From Nitrospira sp. (GTDB lineage: Bacteria; Nitrospirota; Nitrospiria; Nitrospirales; Nitrospiraceae), in assembly GCA_005116745.1 (NCBI GenBank), contig SWDS01000010.1:698922-762921 (forward strand): a stretch of 64,000 bases of DNA, written 5' to 3'. The notes beneath the pieces are model-generated. The model did no database searches and was not told the DNA's origin. It worked only from the letters and a program-made list of their open reading frames with translations. The translations under genes and the position numbers were made by a program. The first letter of the stretch is position 1. The number at the start of each line of letters is the position of its first letter. Below, in pieces: positions 33,387-42,574 of this stretch.

Positions 33387-36300
33387 TTACTTGCGCAGCA
33401 CGGGAGCCTTTCCAAGCCATCGTGCTACCTCTTGCAACAACATCCGTTCTTCTACCGGCTTGGCGATGTACGAATTAGCACCGAGGTTGATCGCCATCTG
33501 CCGATGCTTGTCTCGCGCCCTCGTCGTCATGACGACCACCGGTGTGTGTCTAGTTTCCGGGCGGCTTCTGAGAGCTTGAATGACTTCAAATCCGTTGAGC
33601 TTTGGCATTTCAAGATCGGTGAGGACCATCCGATAATTAGTCGTTGATGCCTTTCGAAGTCCATCTTCTCCGTCAACTGCCGTATCAAATGGATATCCAG
33701 CCAACTCCAACATCCTTCCTACGAACTTGCGAATGCTTAATGAGTCGTCTATCAAGAGCAGGCGGGCCTCTTGCGGCTCATTCGACAATTGCTCTTGTGG
33801 TGGAGACTGCTTCGAGAGCGGCGTGGTTTCGAAAAAGAGAGTATGGGTAGCCGATTCCTTCAGCTCTCTCGTCGTCAACCGGTTTGGATCGAGCACAAGA
33901 ACAACCCGCCCTTCTGGATCGATCGTCGCGCCTCCAAAACATGATTGCTCCAACGGTTTGAGTGATCCAAGGCGCTTTATGACGATTTCTTGGCGGCCCA
34001 ACAGTTCGTCAACGGCTAATCCCATTGTCGTTCCCGCTGTCCGAACGATCACCACGGGCATGGTCCAATCAACAACTCCTGGTTGCCGACGAAGGATGTT
34101 ATGGAGAGAGTGGATGTCAATCATTTGTTCGTTGATCTGTAAGACTGTGCGAGTACCTTCCTCGCGCACGGAGGAAGGTGTCGGCATCGTGACTTCCTGG
34201 ATGTTCGCGAGCGGAATCGCATATTTTTCAGTTCCGACTCGCACGAGCAACGCCGTTGCGATCAGGAGGGTGAGCGGAAGATGCAAGGTAAATTTGGTAC
34301 CAATACCGGGCTCAGACTCCACCTCGATATGCCCGTTCATGCCTTCAACTACTCGCTTAACCACATCGAGTCCAACGCCTCGACCTGCTTGATCCCCCAC
34401 CTTGTCAGTCGTGGAAAAGCCAGGCATGAAAATCAACTGCCGGACGTCCCTATCCGACATAGCTTGGATGTGGCGCAATTGTGCTGATCCCATCTTGCCG
34501 GCTTTGGCTCGTATTTTCTCCAAATCCAACCCGGCTCCATCATCTTCGACCTCGATGATGACCGAATTCCCACGATGCGTCGCATGGAGGTAGACAGTTC
34601 CGACGGCCGGTTTACCTTTCGCAATTCGATCGGCCCCTAGCTCGATACCGTGATAGACAGCATTTCTAACCAAATGCACCAATGGATCCACCAATCGTTC
34701 CACGAGTCCGGTATCTACTTCGGTCTGCTCGCCCAATGTGACCAAAGATACTTCCTTATTGGATGCTCTGGCGATTTCTCTGATCGCTCGACGAAACCTT
34801 GTGAATGCTGTACCGATTGGAACCATGCGGGCATGGGCGATTTCGTCTCGCATGACCAGCGTCAACTGTTGTAGTTGACTCATCTCGTCATGGGCTCTTT
34901 GGATGGACCCATCCAGTTGCGACATTGATTCAGTGATATCAGCGGTCACTTCCCCGATACGCCGAGCCAAAATATTGAAATCGTCGTATTTGTCCAGCTC
35001 GAGGTTGCCAAAATCACCGAAGGCGGGAAGGCCTTGACTCGAAGGCGTCGCTGAAGTACTTGGTGCTTCCTGATAGGTAAAGGTGTGTTTGTCTGAAAAG
35101 GACTGGATAGAATCCACCAAGCGACTCTTGAATGTTAAGACTTGCTGTGACAGTTGCTCTAAGACTCGCAGTCGTTGTTCCAATCGACCTCGTCCGATGA
35201 CGAGCTCTCCGACGAGGTTCATCAGTCGCTCGAGTCGCACATAACTGACACGGATGACCTCACGTTCTTCTCCTGCTTTTTCATTTGGAATGCCCTCATC
35301 ATGCCGAGGAGACTCCTCCCTTTCGGACTGTCTCGTCGTCGCCGAGCCAGTGAGGTCATCAGATAGACCTGCCGCCGCCTTCTCCTGTATGCTTCCCTGG
35401 TCTAATCGTCGTAGTTCGGTTCGCGCCGCATCAAAGCGATGCTTCGTGTCATCTACTTTTGTGAGATCTCTGTGCATGAGTACTCGTACAACATCGATGG
35501 CGCGAAGTATGAGATCAGTATGCCCTGGCAACACGTGGAGGCTGCCATCTCGCACCGCTCCCATGAAGTCTTCGACATGGTGGACGAGGTCACCGATTGA
35601 TTGAAACCCAACAGTATAGGCAGATCCCTTCAAGGTATGCGCGCTTCTGAATAGCTGATTGATGAGTTCCGTGTTGTGCGGTTCCTTGTCCAATCGTAAG
35701 AGATTAGCTTCCAATAGCTCCAGATACTCTTCTGCCTCAGGGATAAAGTAGGAAAGGATTTCTGAATCCAAATCCGGAATTACGTACCGATCGGATAAGT
35801 CGGCGGGTGGCTCTTCCATCGTAACAATGGGATCACCATAGACAGAACGCGAAGTAGGTACGTGGGTCTCGTCGGAGAGCGCAGCCGGTGGAGATGGGGT
35901 AGCAGTGCCTCTAGATATCTGCGTGAAACGATTAAGAAGAAGTGGTATATCGTACTGGAGTTGCGACAGACTCGTCGGCTCATGTCGGAGAATAAGCCGG
36001 ATCAATTCAGTTGCCTTCACCATCAGGTCAAGAATGTCAGGACTGAGAGGAAGGCGTTTTTCCTGAACCTCGATCAGGCAATCTTCCATCGGATGAGCGA
36101 CATCTCCAATAACTTGATAGCCCACGGTATACGCTGACCCCTTCAAGGTATGCGCCGCGCGAAAGAGCCGATAAATCGAGTCTTCTGCATCTGGCGTGGC
36201 TTGAAGCGTACAAATCAACCTGTCTATGGTGCCGAGATACTCTTCCGCTTCAGGGATGAAGTAAGATAAGATTTCGGTATCAAGTTCGGGAAGCACGTAG

Positions 36301-36743
36301 TGCTCATCGGCTATTGGCAGGGAAGATAGGGATGTTGGCGGATTGTTTATTCCTTCTTCTCGTTCTTTGATCGAAGCCCAACAGCGGGCTACGGCCTCTA
36401 CATCCTCAGCGCCTCCTTGCCCGATGACTCGAACGATTCCCTGAAGACTGTTCGTAATGTTCCTCATCAAGTCTACGACTTGATCCCAGTGAGCCATCCG
36501 AGTCGGCGTCACCTGCTCAAGGAGTGTTTCCAGATGTTCAGCGAGCTGAGCGACTCCACTGAAATCGTACAGGGCAGCAGCACCGCAAATACGGTGGGCA
36601 ATAATATATTGGTCTGTCAGTTCCTGAGGACCAGGAACTCTCCCATCGGGAGGATGTAAGGCTTTCGTCAGGGCATCCAACCCATCCGATGCTTCGAGCA
36701 CAAAGATGCTGATGAGGTTCTGCCTGTCGAACTCCGAGCTCAT
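33387..36743 (-). CDS. CheA-type hybrid histidine kinase with three Hpt domains and a receiver
   Basis: ATG at 36743 follows a GAGGGA site and gives 1118 residues. Domains in order: Hpt1 (His about 50, IIAHRICGAAAL), Hpt2 (His about 198, AAHTLKGSAYTV), Hpt3 (His about 369, SAHTLKGSAYTV), dimerisation helix (RLERLMNLVGELVIGRGRL), HATPase (HLVRNAVYHGIELG, DDGAGLDLEKI, GRGVGLDVVKRVVEGMNG), CheW domain, and a C-terminal receiver (LLLIDDSLSIRKFVG, MVLTDLEMPKLNGFEV, AKPVEERM). This is a ChpA/FrzE-like architecture. Hpt2 and Hpt3 are nearly identical in their first helices (SEILSYFIPEAEEYL), so they come from a duplication. It is expected to phosphorylate its own receiver and the CheY-like partners. 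Confidence 0.93.
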   Translation of the reverse strand: MSSEFDRQNLISIFVLEASDGLDALTKALHPPDGRVPGPQELTDQYIIAHRICGAAALYDFSGVAQLAEHLETLLEQVTPTRMAHWDQVVDLMRNITNSLQGIVRVIGQGGAEDVEAVARCWASIKEREEGINNPPTSLSSLPIADEHYVLPELDTEILSYFIPEAEEYLGTIDRLICTLQATPDAEDSIYRLFRAAHTLKGSAYTVGYQVIGDVAHPMEDCLIEVQEKRLPLSPDILDLMVKATELIRLILRHEPTSLSQLQYDIPLLLNRFTQISRGTATPSPPAALSDETHVPTSRSVYGDPIVTMEEPPADLSDRYVIPDLDSEILSYFIPEAEEYLELLEANLLRLDKEPHNTELINQLFRSAHTLKGSAYTVGFQSIGDLVHHVEDFMGAVRDGSLHVLPGHTDLILRAIDVVRVLMHRDLTKVDDTKHRFDAARTELRRLDQGSIQEKAAAGLSDDLTGSATTRQSEREESPRHDEGIPNEKAGEEREVIRVSYVRLERLMNLVGELVIGRGRLEQRLRVLEQLSQQVLTFKSRLVDSIQSFSDKHTFTYQEAPSTSATPSSQGLPAFGDFGNLELDKYDDFNILARRIGEVTADITESMSQLDGSIQRAHDEMSQLQQLTLVMRDEIAHARMVPIGTAFTRFRRAIREIARASNKEVSLVTLGEQTEVDTGLVERLVDPLVHLVRNAVYHGIELGADRIAKGKPAVGTVYLHATHRGNSVIIEVEDDGAGLDLEKIRAKAGKMGSAQLRHIQAMSDRDVRQLIFMPGFSTTDKVGDQAGRGVGLDVVKRVVEGMNGHIEVESEPGIGTKFTLHLPLTLLIATALLVRVGTEKYAIPLANIQEVTMPTPSSVREEGTRTVLQINEQMIDIHSLHNILRRQPGVVDWTMPVVIVRTAGTTMGLAVDELLGRQEIVIKRLGSLKPLEQSCFGGATIDPEGRVVLVLDPNRLTTRELKESATHTLFFETTPLSKQSPPQEQLSNEPQEARLLLIDDSLSIRKFVGRMLELAGYPFDTAVDGEDGLRKASTTNYRMVLTDLEMPKLNGFEVIQALRSRPETRHTPVVVMTTRARDKHRQMAINLGANSYIAKPVEERMLLQEVARWLGKAPVLRK

Positions 36744-36796
36744 CGGTCCCTCGTTACACCAGAAGGCGTTCCTCACGCAGCGGATGAGGGGGATTC

Positions 36797-38686
36797 TCAG
36801 GCCAACTTAAACTGCGACACTGACGTCGTCAGACCTTCAGCCAAGGTCACCATATCTTCGACTGTCGCACGAGCCGAATCGGTGGCCTTTTGCGTTGCCA
36901 CGGCACCTCCGGTAAAGTCCTTGATTGAACGACCGACTTGATCGGTTGACACCGTTTGGTTAGCCGCTGCTGCCGCAATACTTTGCGCAAGTTCCGCCGA
37001 CCGTTGCGCAATCGACGAAATGTCCTTAAACACATCGCCTGTTCGCAAGGCCGAAGCCGACCCGGCTTCGACCGCCTGAGTTTCATGTTCCATGGCAACG
37101 ACCGCATGTTGCGTTTCGCTCTGAATGACTTTCACCAGGTCCGCGATCTCGCGTGTGGCCTGTGTCGAGCTTTCCGCAAGCTTCCGCACCTGATCGGCGA
37201 CGACCCCAAAGCGCGCTCCAGCCTCACCGGCACCGGCGGCCTCGATCGCAGCGTTGAGGGCTAACAAATTGGTCTGATTGGCAATATCTCGAATGGTCGA
37301 GACGATTTGTGAAATTTCCAAAGAACGGTCGCCGAGCGCTTTGACCTGCTTTGACATCCGTTGGACCGCCAATTGAATGCGCTGCATATCGTGAACCGTT
37401 TCTTGCACCGCGAGCCGACCGTCTTCAGTGGCCTTGAGCACTTGACGAGCTGCGTCGGACGAGGCTCCTGCGGTCTCTGACACTTCGCGCATCGATGATG
37501 CCAGCTGTTCAATCGCGCCGAGCGCCTTGATTGATTCATCCGCTTGATGTCTGGCAGTTCCGGACATCTGGCCCGCAGTGTCCCGCAACCTGCCTGCCGA
37601 GCTATTGACACGTTCGGCGGCCTGGCGCACGTGTTTCATTAACTGTGAAAAGCGCTGAATCATGAGATTGAATCCGTCCGCCAAATTGCCAAACATATCG
37701 GCCGTCACTTCACCGCGCTTGGTCAAATCTCCTTTCCCGACATCGGAGACCAATACGAGGAATTGCACGAGTTGCTTTTGCATCCTGTCCCGCTCTTCCT
37801 CTGTTGACACCAGCGCCGTGACTCGATCCAACATGATGTTGAATGCCTTGGCCATATGTCCGACTTCATCGTCGCTCTCCAGGTTGGCACGTGCCTTCAA
37901 ATTGCCCGCGGCAGCCTGTGTCGCAACGTCGGCGACATGGATGATGTCTTTCACAATGCTGTGGGCGAGGAAATATCCAATCGCGATGGCTATGAGGAGT
38001 GCCGCGACTGCTGCGCCGAGCATGACCTTCGTCTGGTAGATGGCCATACTCTGCCCATCATCATTTAGTTCGCCGGCAAAATCCCGAATGAGCTGCGCCA
38101 TCCATTGAAAGCGCCATATCGACCGACCGTGCCACAACGAGACCTCAGTGGACAAGACCGAAGCTCCCAGTTCCCTCATCGACTGTTTTTGCTCATCGGT
38201 GAGCGAAGAGTCAAAGCTATCGTTCAATGCTCCCACTGCGCTTTCAGCCGACGCAAAATATTCTTTTAACGTAAACAGGAGGACATCTAACTCTTGTCCA
38301 TCTCGACGACCGTCTAGGGTTTCATGTGTTGCAGACGGCCGATACGCCTCAAGCGGCGTCAGCGTCCGCCTCTTCAATTCAGCGAGCGGAATGATGGCCT
38401 CATCAAAGTCACTCTTTTGTCTTTGGTCCGTGACGCTCAACAACGCACTGTGATACAAACTGAGGTTGGTGCTGCTCACCGCGAGATGAGAAACCCCCAC
38501 GGTTGATTCGTCATACATGGAACTTAGCTGGTTCTTCAGCTGGTGGAGACCGAACACACCGATCAAACCAATGGCAATCATGCCGATCAGGATGACGGTG
38601 AACCCGATAAAGATCTTGTGCAGGGCTTTGAGGTTTTTAAACCATGTACGAGGCGACCAGTTCCATGTTGATTTAGCGTTCGCCAT
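36797..38686 (-). CDS. Methyl-accepting chemotaxis protein, PilJ-like
   Basis: ATG at 38686 is preceded by AGGAGG and gives 629 residues. Layout: short cytoplasmic N-terminus, TM1 ([22 protein letters not shown]), periplasmic helical sensor (about 45-215), TM2 ([19 protein letters not shown]), HAMP ([36 protein letters not shown]), a second HAMP-like segment ([31 protein letters not shown]) and the signalling domain with the hairpin tip [41 protein letters not shown]. The second HAMP-like part is typical of PilJ. No CheR or CheB lies in the operon, so methylation adaptation may be absent or provided elsewhere. Confidence 0.92.
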   Translation of the reverse strand: MANAKSTWNWSPRTWFKNLKALHKIFIGFTVILIGMIAIGLIGVFGLHQLKNQLSSMYDESTVGVSHLAVSSTNLSLYHSALLSVTDQRQKSDFDEAIIPLAELKRRTLTPLEAYRPSATHETLDGRRDGQELDVLLFTLKEYFASAESAVGALNDSFDSSLTDEQKQSMRELGASVLSTEVSLWHGRSIWRFQWMAQLIRDFAGELNDDGQSMAIYQTKVMLGAAVAALLIAIAIGYFLAHSIVKDIIHVADVATQAAAGNLKARANLESDDEVGHMAKAFNIMLDRVTALVSTEEERDRMQKQLVQFLVLVSDVGKGDLTKRGEVTADMFGNLADGFNLMIQRFSQLMKHVRQAAERVNSSAGRLRDTAGQMSGTARHQADESIKALGAIEQLASSMREVSETAGASSDAARQVLKATEDGRLAVQETVHDMQRIQLAVQRMSKQVKALGDRSLEISQIVSTIRDIANQTNLLALNAAIEAAGAGEAGARFGVVADQVRKLAESSTQATREIADLVKVIQSETQHAVVAMEHETQAVEAGSASALRTGDVFKDISSIAQRSAELAQSIAAAAANQTVSTDQVGRSIKDFTGGAVATQKATDSARATVEDMVTLAEGLTTSVSQFKLA

Positions 38687-38734
38687 GACTCTCCTCCTGC
38701 GCACGACTCAAGATGGAATGTACCTTTGTCGGCA

Positions 38735-39265
38735 TCATCGTTCCTCACTATGATGGTATGGCATCTGGTCATCGGCAGTTCCCTCTATGGAGGCCAATAG
38801 TCGAGACAGCTCTAAGACCGCGCCCGGTTTGTTCTCAGTTGTAAAGAACGCCGAAATCATGGGACGCCTCTCAGCTGCCGTAGAAGTCGAGGGAATGACC
38901 AGATCATCCAACTGGATGGTGCGAATTTCGGGAACCTCTTGGACCAGGATACCGACCAGTTGCATGCCGTGACGAATTACCACCGCATATTTCGGCATGA
39001 CAGAGGTCGATATGCCTAATGCGCACCTCAAATCCGTAAGGGGAATGATGGTTCCTCGTAGATTGGTGACACCGACCAGCGCCGAAGGCATTCCTGGTAC
39101 GGGCGTGATCGACTTGGGTTCGAAGACCTCACGGACCTGGCGGATATCGATCGCGAATGTTTCATCTCCCAATGCAACGAGACACACCCGCAATGATTCG
39201 GTGGATGTTGCCTGTTCTAGGACTGAATCGGAATACAGTTGAGGTAATGCGTCTAAGGGAATCAT
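38735..39265 (-). CDS. CheW coupling protein
   Basis: The 176-residue product is a canonical CheW/PilI: VCLVALGDETFAIDIRQVREVFEPKSITPVPGMPSALVGVTNLRGTIIPLTDLRCALGI, then YAVVIRHGMQLVGILVQEVPEIRTI. The N-L-R-G motif is intact. It links the PilJ-like receptor to the CheA hybrid. It is directly upstream of the receptor gene and downstream of the CheY-like gene on the same strand. Confidence 0.92.
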   Translation of the reverse strand: MIPLDALPQLYSDSVLEQATSTESLRVCLVALGDETFAIDIRQVREVFEPKSITPVPGMPSALVGVTNLRGTIIPLTDLRCALGISTSVMPKYAVVIRHGMQLVGILVQEVPEIRTIQLDDLVIPSTSTAAERRPMISAFFTTENKPGAVLELSRLLASIEGTADDQMPYHHSEER

Positions 39266-39295
39266 CGTATTACGACCCTTGCAGTATCGGCTCTC

Positions 39296-39658
39296 TCAGC
39301 TCAGTGCGTGCTTCACAGCATGCAGGAGCTCCTCTGATTTGAAGGGTTTCACCACGTGTCCGTTCGCCCCCTGTTGCTGTCCCCAGAACTTGTCGCTTTC
39401 CTGTCCTTTGGAGGTGCAGAGCACGATCGGAATGTTCTTGAAACGAGCATCAGTTTTTAGATCCCTGCACGCCTGAAATCCATTGCGGCCTGGCATCACC
39501 ACATCCAAGACGATCAGGTCAGGTTTTTCAGAGACAACCTTCTCCTCCAATCCATCCGCGTTGGAGAATGAGACAACGGTGTGTTGAGCAGCCTTCAGAT
39601 ACGACTCGATGAGTTGCAGTTCCGCGTACGAGTCGTCGACAACCATTATTTTGCTCAT
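39296..39658 (-). CDS. CheY-like single-domain response regulator (PilG/PilH type)
   Basis: The 120-residue product is a stand-alone receiver: IMVVDDSYAELQLIESYL (acidic pair), acceptor Asp in LIVLDVVMPGRNGFQACRDLK, Thr in VLCTSKGQ and Lys in HVVKPFKSEELL. GQESDKFWGQQQGANGHVVKPF is typical of PilH-like receivers in pilus chemosensory clusters. It is the first gene of the operon, with a GAGAGGGA site before the ATG. Its output partner is not visible; it may act on pilus motors. Confidence 0.9.
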   Translation of the reverse strand: MSKIMVVDDSYAELQLIESYLKAAQHTVVSFSNADGLEEKVVSEKPDLIVLDVVMPGRNGFQACRDLKTDARFKNIPIVLCTSKGQESDKFWGQQQGANGHVVKPFKSEELLHAVKHALS

Positions 39659-40172
39659 AAACCATTCCCTCTCTCTTTCAAGAAAGACTCATGCTGTGCT
39701 TAACGCATCGGCATTGCCGTCCGTGTCGTGTATCGCTATTCTGAGGGGCGAGAGGCCATGGGCATGTGCGAAGCACCTTCGCCTCAACGTCGTCAGGTTC
39801 AGCGTTTTCTATTCGATCATCTGGATGTACCCAAGTGACTCAACTGTCAGTCTTGAAAAACCATGTGTCCCCGGCATGAGTACCGCAATGAACGGTTCCG
39901 CACCGTCAGCTTCTCCGTCCGTGACATAGAACATACTTCCGAAGATTACGACACACAACCAGTCCCCACGATCTGTGACGGCGCGCTCACGTCTACGTCA
40001 CCTCTTCCTACCCTTCAAGATCAATTGATGCTGCTCTCATGGAGTGTAGCGACTTGTTGCTAGTTGGCAAGAAAACGCTGAATATCAACATCTTTGTTGA
40101 GTGTGGTGGATGTCGATGCAAAGGCGAGAAGTGGTATTGGAACGAAACGTGGCTAAGACCGGAGAGGCGAGG
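39659..40172. other. Gap between chemosensory operon and corrinoid cluster
   Basis: The stretch should contain the promoter for the chemosensory operon (minus strand). A 41-codon minus-strand frame at 39809..39934 (MFYVTDGEADGAEPF, ending GYIQMIE) has a weak GGAAG site, but no family could be named. The rest of the gap looks non-coding and AT-richer than the corrinoid genes. Confidence 0.35.
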
Positions 40173-40737
40173 TCATCGGAGAAGGCAAGTCAGATTGACG
40201 TTCCTGGATAAATGAGCAGCCCACCGATCAAGTTCATCCTGCAACCGAATAGTGACTGACATCGATACATGAATATCGAGAGCTGGAAGTCTTTTCCTCA
40301 GGCGAGCACGATTAAGCCAGCCACGACGAAAGCCGGGCTCATCAAACACACCATAAATGTACGTGCTCCACACAAGACCGTCGTACCGAATAGCTCCATC
40401 GAACGCTTCTTTGTGCATAGCGGTCGATTGGTAATCGTTCTCAATCAGGACGGAAGGACGGCGAATTCCACGACTGGCCAATTCACGAGATACCATTTCG
40501 GAGATTGACTCCAGCTGCACTGCCCGCCCCCCAATCACCATCACATCGAACTACTTCGACAGCCGTACATAGCTGTCTTTCACGACCGACCAGAGCCTTG
40601 CTCGCCCATCACAATATGCCGAAGCCTCTTGCTTCGCAAACACCTGTGTGGTGAAGCAATCGGCGTATCCCGGCTGTGACCAAATATTTTTCTACGTCAA
40701 AACCCGATCCAAGAACAGAAACTGTCGGTATCGTCAT
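40173..40737 (-). pseudogene. Decayed second cobyric acid synthase (cbiP) remnant
   Basis: ATG at 40737 overlaps the cbiZ stop (ATGA). The first frame reads MTIPTVSVLGSGFDVEK, then YLVTAGIRRLL, which aligns with the CbiP/CobQ P-loop start (Q-G-T-x-S-D-V-G-K-S-x-L-V-A-G-L-C-R). It stops after 42 codons. A second frame has LWSVVKDSYVRLSK, then stop, then FDVMVIGGRAVQLESI, matching LWPVVxxSLDRLRxxYDVVVIEGAGSPAEI. The final frame matches the CbiP C-terminus: DGLVWSTYIYGVFDEPGFRRGWLN, split as DGLVWSTYIYGVFD and EPGFRRGWLN, then LDRWAAHLSRNVN. Most of the middle of the gene, including the amidotransferase Cys, is gone. The intact copy is at 52971..54521. Confidence 0.75.
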
Positions 40738-41465
40738 TGACACGACTCCCGCCAAGCCTTCGCTTTCGCTAAGCCGCGAGTCATACAGTTGGTCACTGCG
40801 CGTCCAATAAGCGCTCCGATCACTGTATGGGTTCCGCTATAGATGTGTGATGGACCCTGTCCCTGTAGCTGACACGCAATCACGACCGCATCCGTACCAG
40901 TTCCGGTGGCTGCTATGCCGCCACGGCAATTTGGCACTGCATGATCGCGCAAGACGCCGGTCTTGGCCTCGGTGGCCACTTGCACGACACCAACCATCGC
41001 GGCATGAGAGAGACTCCCGTTTGTGATGAGAATGAGATTGATCGTGCCGGGCTTGCCCGGTCTGTCGCGATGAGAATATTGAGGTGGCCATTCTCCCGCC
41101 CGGACGGCATTCGTCACACCAACCGTCGCAAAACACTCCACCCAGATCCCATCCGAAGCAACTCGTGCCATTACCAGCTGTGTCATCGGGACAGCCGTCA
41201 TGAGTCCAACGGTTCGTGCACGGATGCCAAGTCGGGAGGCCACTTTTCGCAAAAAGTGGGCAGGATCAGTGAAGGTTCTAGACTGATCCTCGGTCGCCAA
41301 GGAATGTGCCTCGACCTGATGATTGAGGACATAGGAAGCCAGCGTGAACCCTCCCCCTTGTGGCGCAGAGGAAAGCACCCGTCTCCGACCTTCAAGGTTG
41401 ATGACCAGTGTCTGCCCCATCACTTGATAGCTGGTACGGACTCGTGTGGAAGTGCCTTTCATCAT
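40734..41465 (-). CDS. cbiZ: Adenosylcobinamide amidohydrolase CbiZ
   Basis: The 243-residue product fits CbiZ. It has VRTSYQVMGQTLVINLEGRRRVLSSAPQGGGF split over the first strands, a Gly-rich core (GIWVECFATVGVTNAVRAGE; GTINLILITNGSLSHAAMVGVVQVATEAKT) and TGTGTDAVVIACQLQGQGPSHIYSGTHTVIGALIGRAV. CbiZ cleaves the aminopropanol (or ethanolamine) amide of adenosylcobinamide or pseudocobalamin to yield adenosylcobyric acid, so imported corrinoids can be rebuilt through CbiB. The start overlaps the cobD stop (ATGA). Finding CbiZ next to a full de novo pathway suggests corrinoid remodelling. Confidence 0.88.
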   Translation of the reverse strand: MMKGTSTRVRTSYQVMGQTLVINLEGRRRVLSSAPQGGGFTLASYVLNHQVEAHSLATEDQSRTFTDPAHFLRKVASRLGIRARTVGLMTAVPMTQLVMARVASDGIWVECFATVGVTNAVRAGEWPPQYSHRDRPGKPGTINLILITNGSLSHAAMVGVVQVATEAKTGVLRDHAVPNCRGGIAATGTGTDAVVIACQLQGQGPSHIYSGTHTVIGALIGRAVTNCMTRGLAKAKAWRESCQ

Positions 41466-42574
41466 GAGACGCCTTGGAGGAGCAGTCGAGATATGGTCCG
41501 AACGATCCGGTCATTGTTTTGAACAGTCCGCACTGCGAGTCTGATGGAACGTGAGTTTGTGCCAGGCACGGACGAACAGTCTCGAATCAACAGGCCTGTG
41601 CTTCGCAATTGTTCGGTCATGTCACGTGCCTGCCAGCCACGAGGCAATTCAACAAGGAAGTAATTTGCGTGTGTCGGCATCACAACGCAGCCGGGCAAGG
41701 CCACCAGCAATGCGTGCAACCGTTCACGCTCTCGCGCCATGAATCGCAAACTCTTGCGCGCATGTGCCGCATCGTTCACGGCAGCGAGCGCGGCTACTTG
41801 CCCCATTGCGCTCACTGACCACGGTGGCAGCTGCCATTGTAGTTGTCGAGCGGTGATACGGGTTGCCACTGCATATCCTACTCGCAGCCCCGGCAGGGCA
41901 TAGAATTTGGTCATGCTGCGCAAGACTACGACATGCGACCAGGAGGCCGCATGCGGCAGGACAGATCGCTCTGGACAATAGTCGGCAAATGCTTCGTCGA
42001 TCACTAGCCAGAGCCCTCGCCGGCGGGTAGCCTTCGCTAACCGTGCAATATCGTCGGCTGAGCAGGCTTGTCCCGTTGGACTGTTGGGATGACAGAGCAC
42101 GACGCCATCAATAGAACGACCATCATGCCGGCCTGCTTCCATTGCATGGCAAAGACGGTCGATTGGGATGGCATACTGGTCGCTTCGGTCAGCAAAGAAC
42201 GCTGTGGCCTGTCCTCCCGCTCGCACCATTGCGGCAGCATATTCGGAAAAGGTGGGCTGAACGACAAGGAGCCGATGAATCCCCAGTGCGCGAGGGAGCA
42301 CCTCAATTAACTCTGTGGAACCGTTACCAACGACGATGTGTTCCGGATCAATCTGCCAGAATGTGGCCAATGCCTGCCGCAGATCCCAACAGTTGGGATC
42401 TGGATAATGACTCAACAGATGTCTGGACGCGGTGATGGCTTTCCACACTTGTGGAGAGGGTCCTAGTGGGTTGATGCTGGCGCTGAAATCAAGAATCTCG
42501 GTAGGGTCACGGTGCAGTTCTCGTGCAGCACTGTAGATATCCCCGCCATGCACGCGTGCCCTCAGACGAGCCAT
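41462..42574 (-). CDS. cobD: L-threonine-O-3-phosphate decarboxylase CobD
   Basis: The 370-residue product is a class I PLP enzyme with VHGGDIYSAARELHRDPTEILDFSASINPLGPSP at the start, the region typical of CobD (Salmonella naming; CobC in the aerobic pathway). The PLP lysine lies in LRSMTKFYALPGLRVGY, and the cofactor Asp/Tyr region is VIDEAFADYCPE. It makes (R)-1-amino-2-propanol O-2-phosphate, which CbiB attaches to cobyric acid. It overlaps cbiB by 13 bases and cbiZ by four. Confidence 0.92.
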   Translation of the reverse strand: MARLRARVHGGDIYSAARELHRDPTEILDFSASINPLGPSPQVWKAITASRHLLSHYPDPNCWDLRQALATFWQIDPEHIVVGNGSTELIEVLPRALGIHRLLVVQPTFSEYAAAMVRAGGQATAFFADRSDQYAIPIDRLCHAMEAGRHDGRSIDGVVLCHPNSPTGQACSADDIARLAKATRRRGLWLVIDEAFADYCPERSVLPHAASWSHVVVLRSMTKFYALPGLRVGYAVATRITARQLQWQLPPWSVSAMGQVAALAAVNDAAHARKSLRFMARERERLHALLVALPGCVVMPTHANYFLVELPRGWQARDMTEQLRSTGLLIRDCSSVPGTNSRSIRLAVRTVQNNDRIVRTISRLLLQGVS

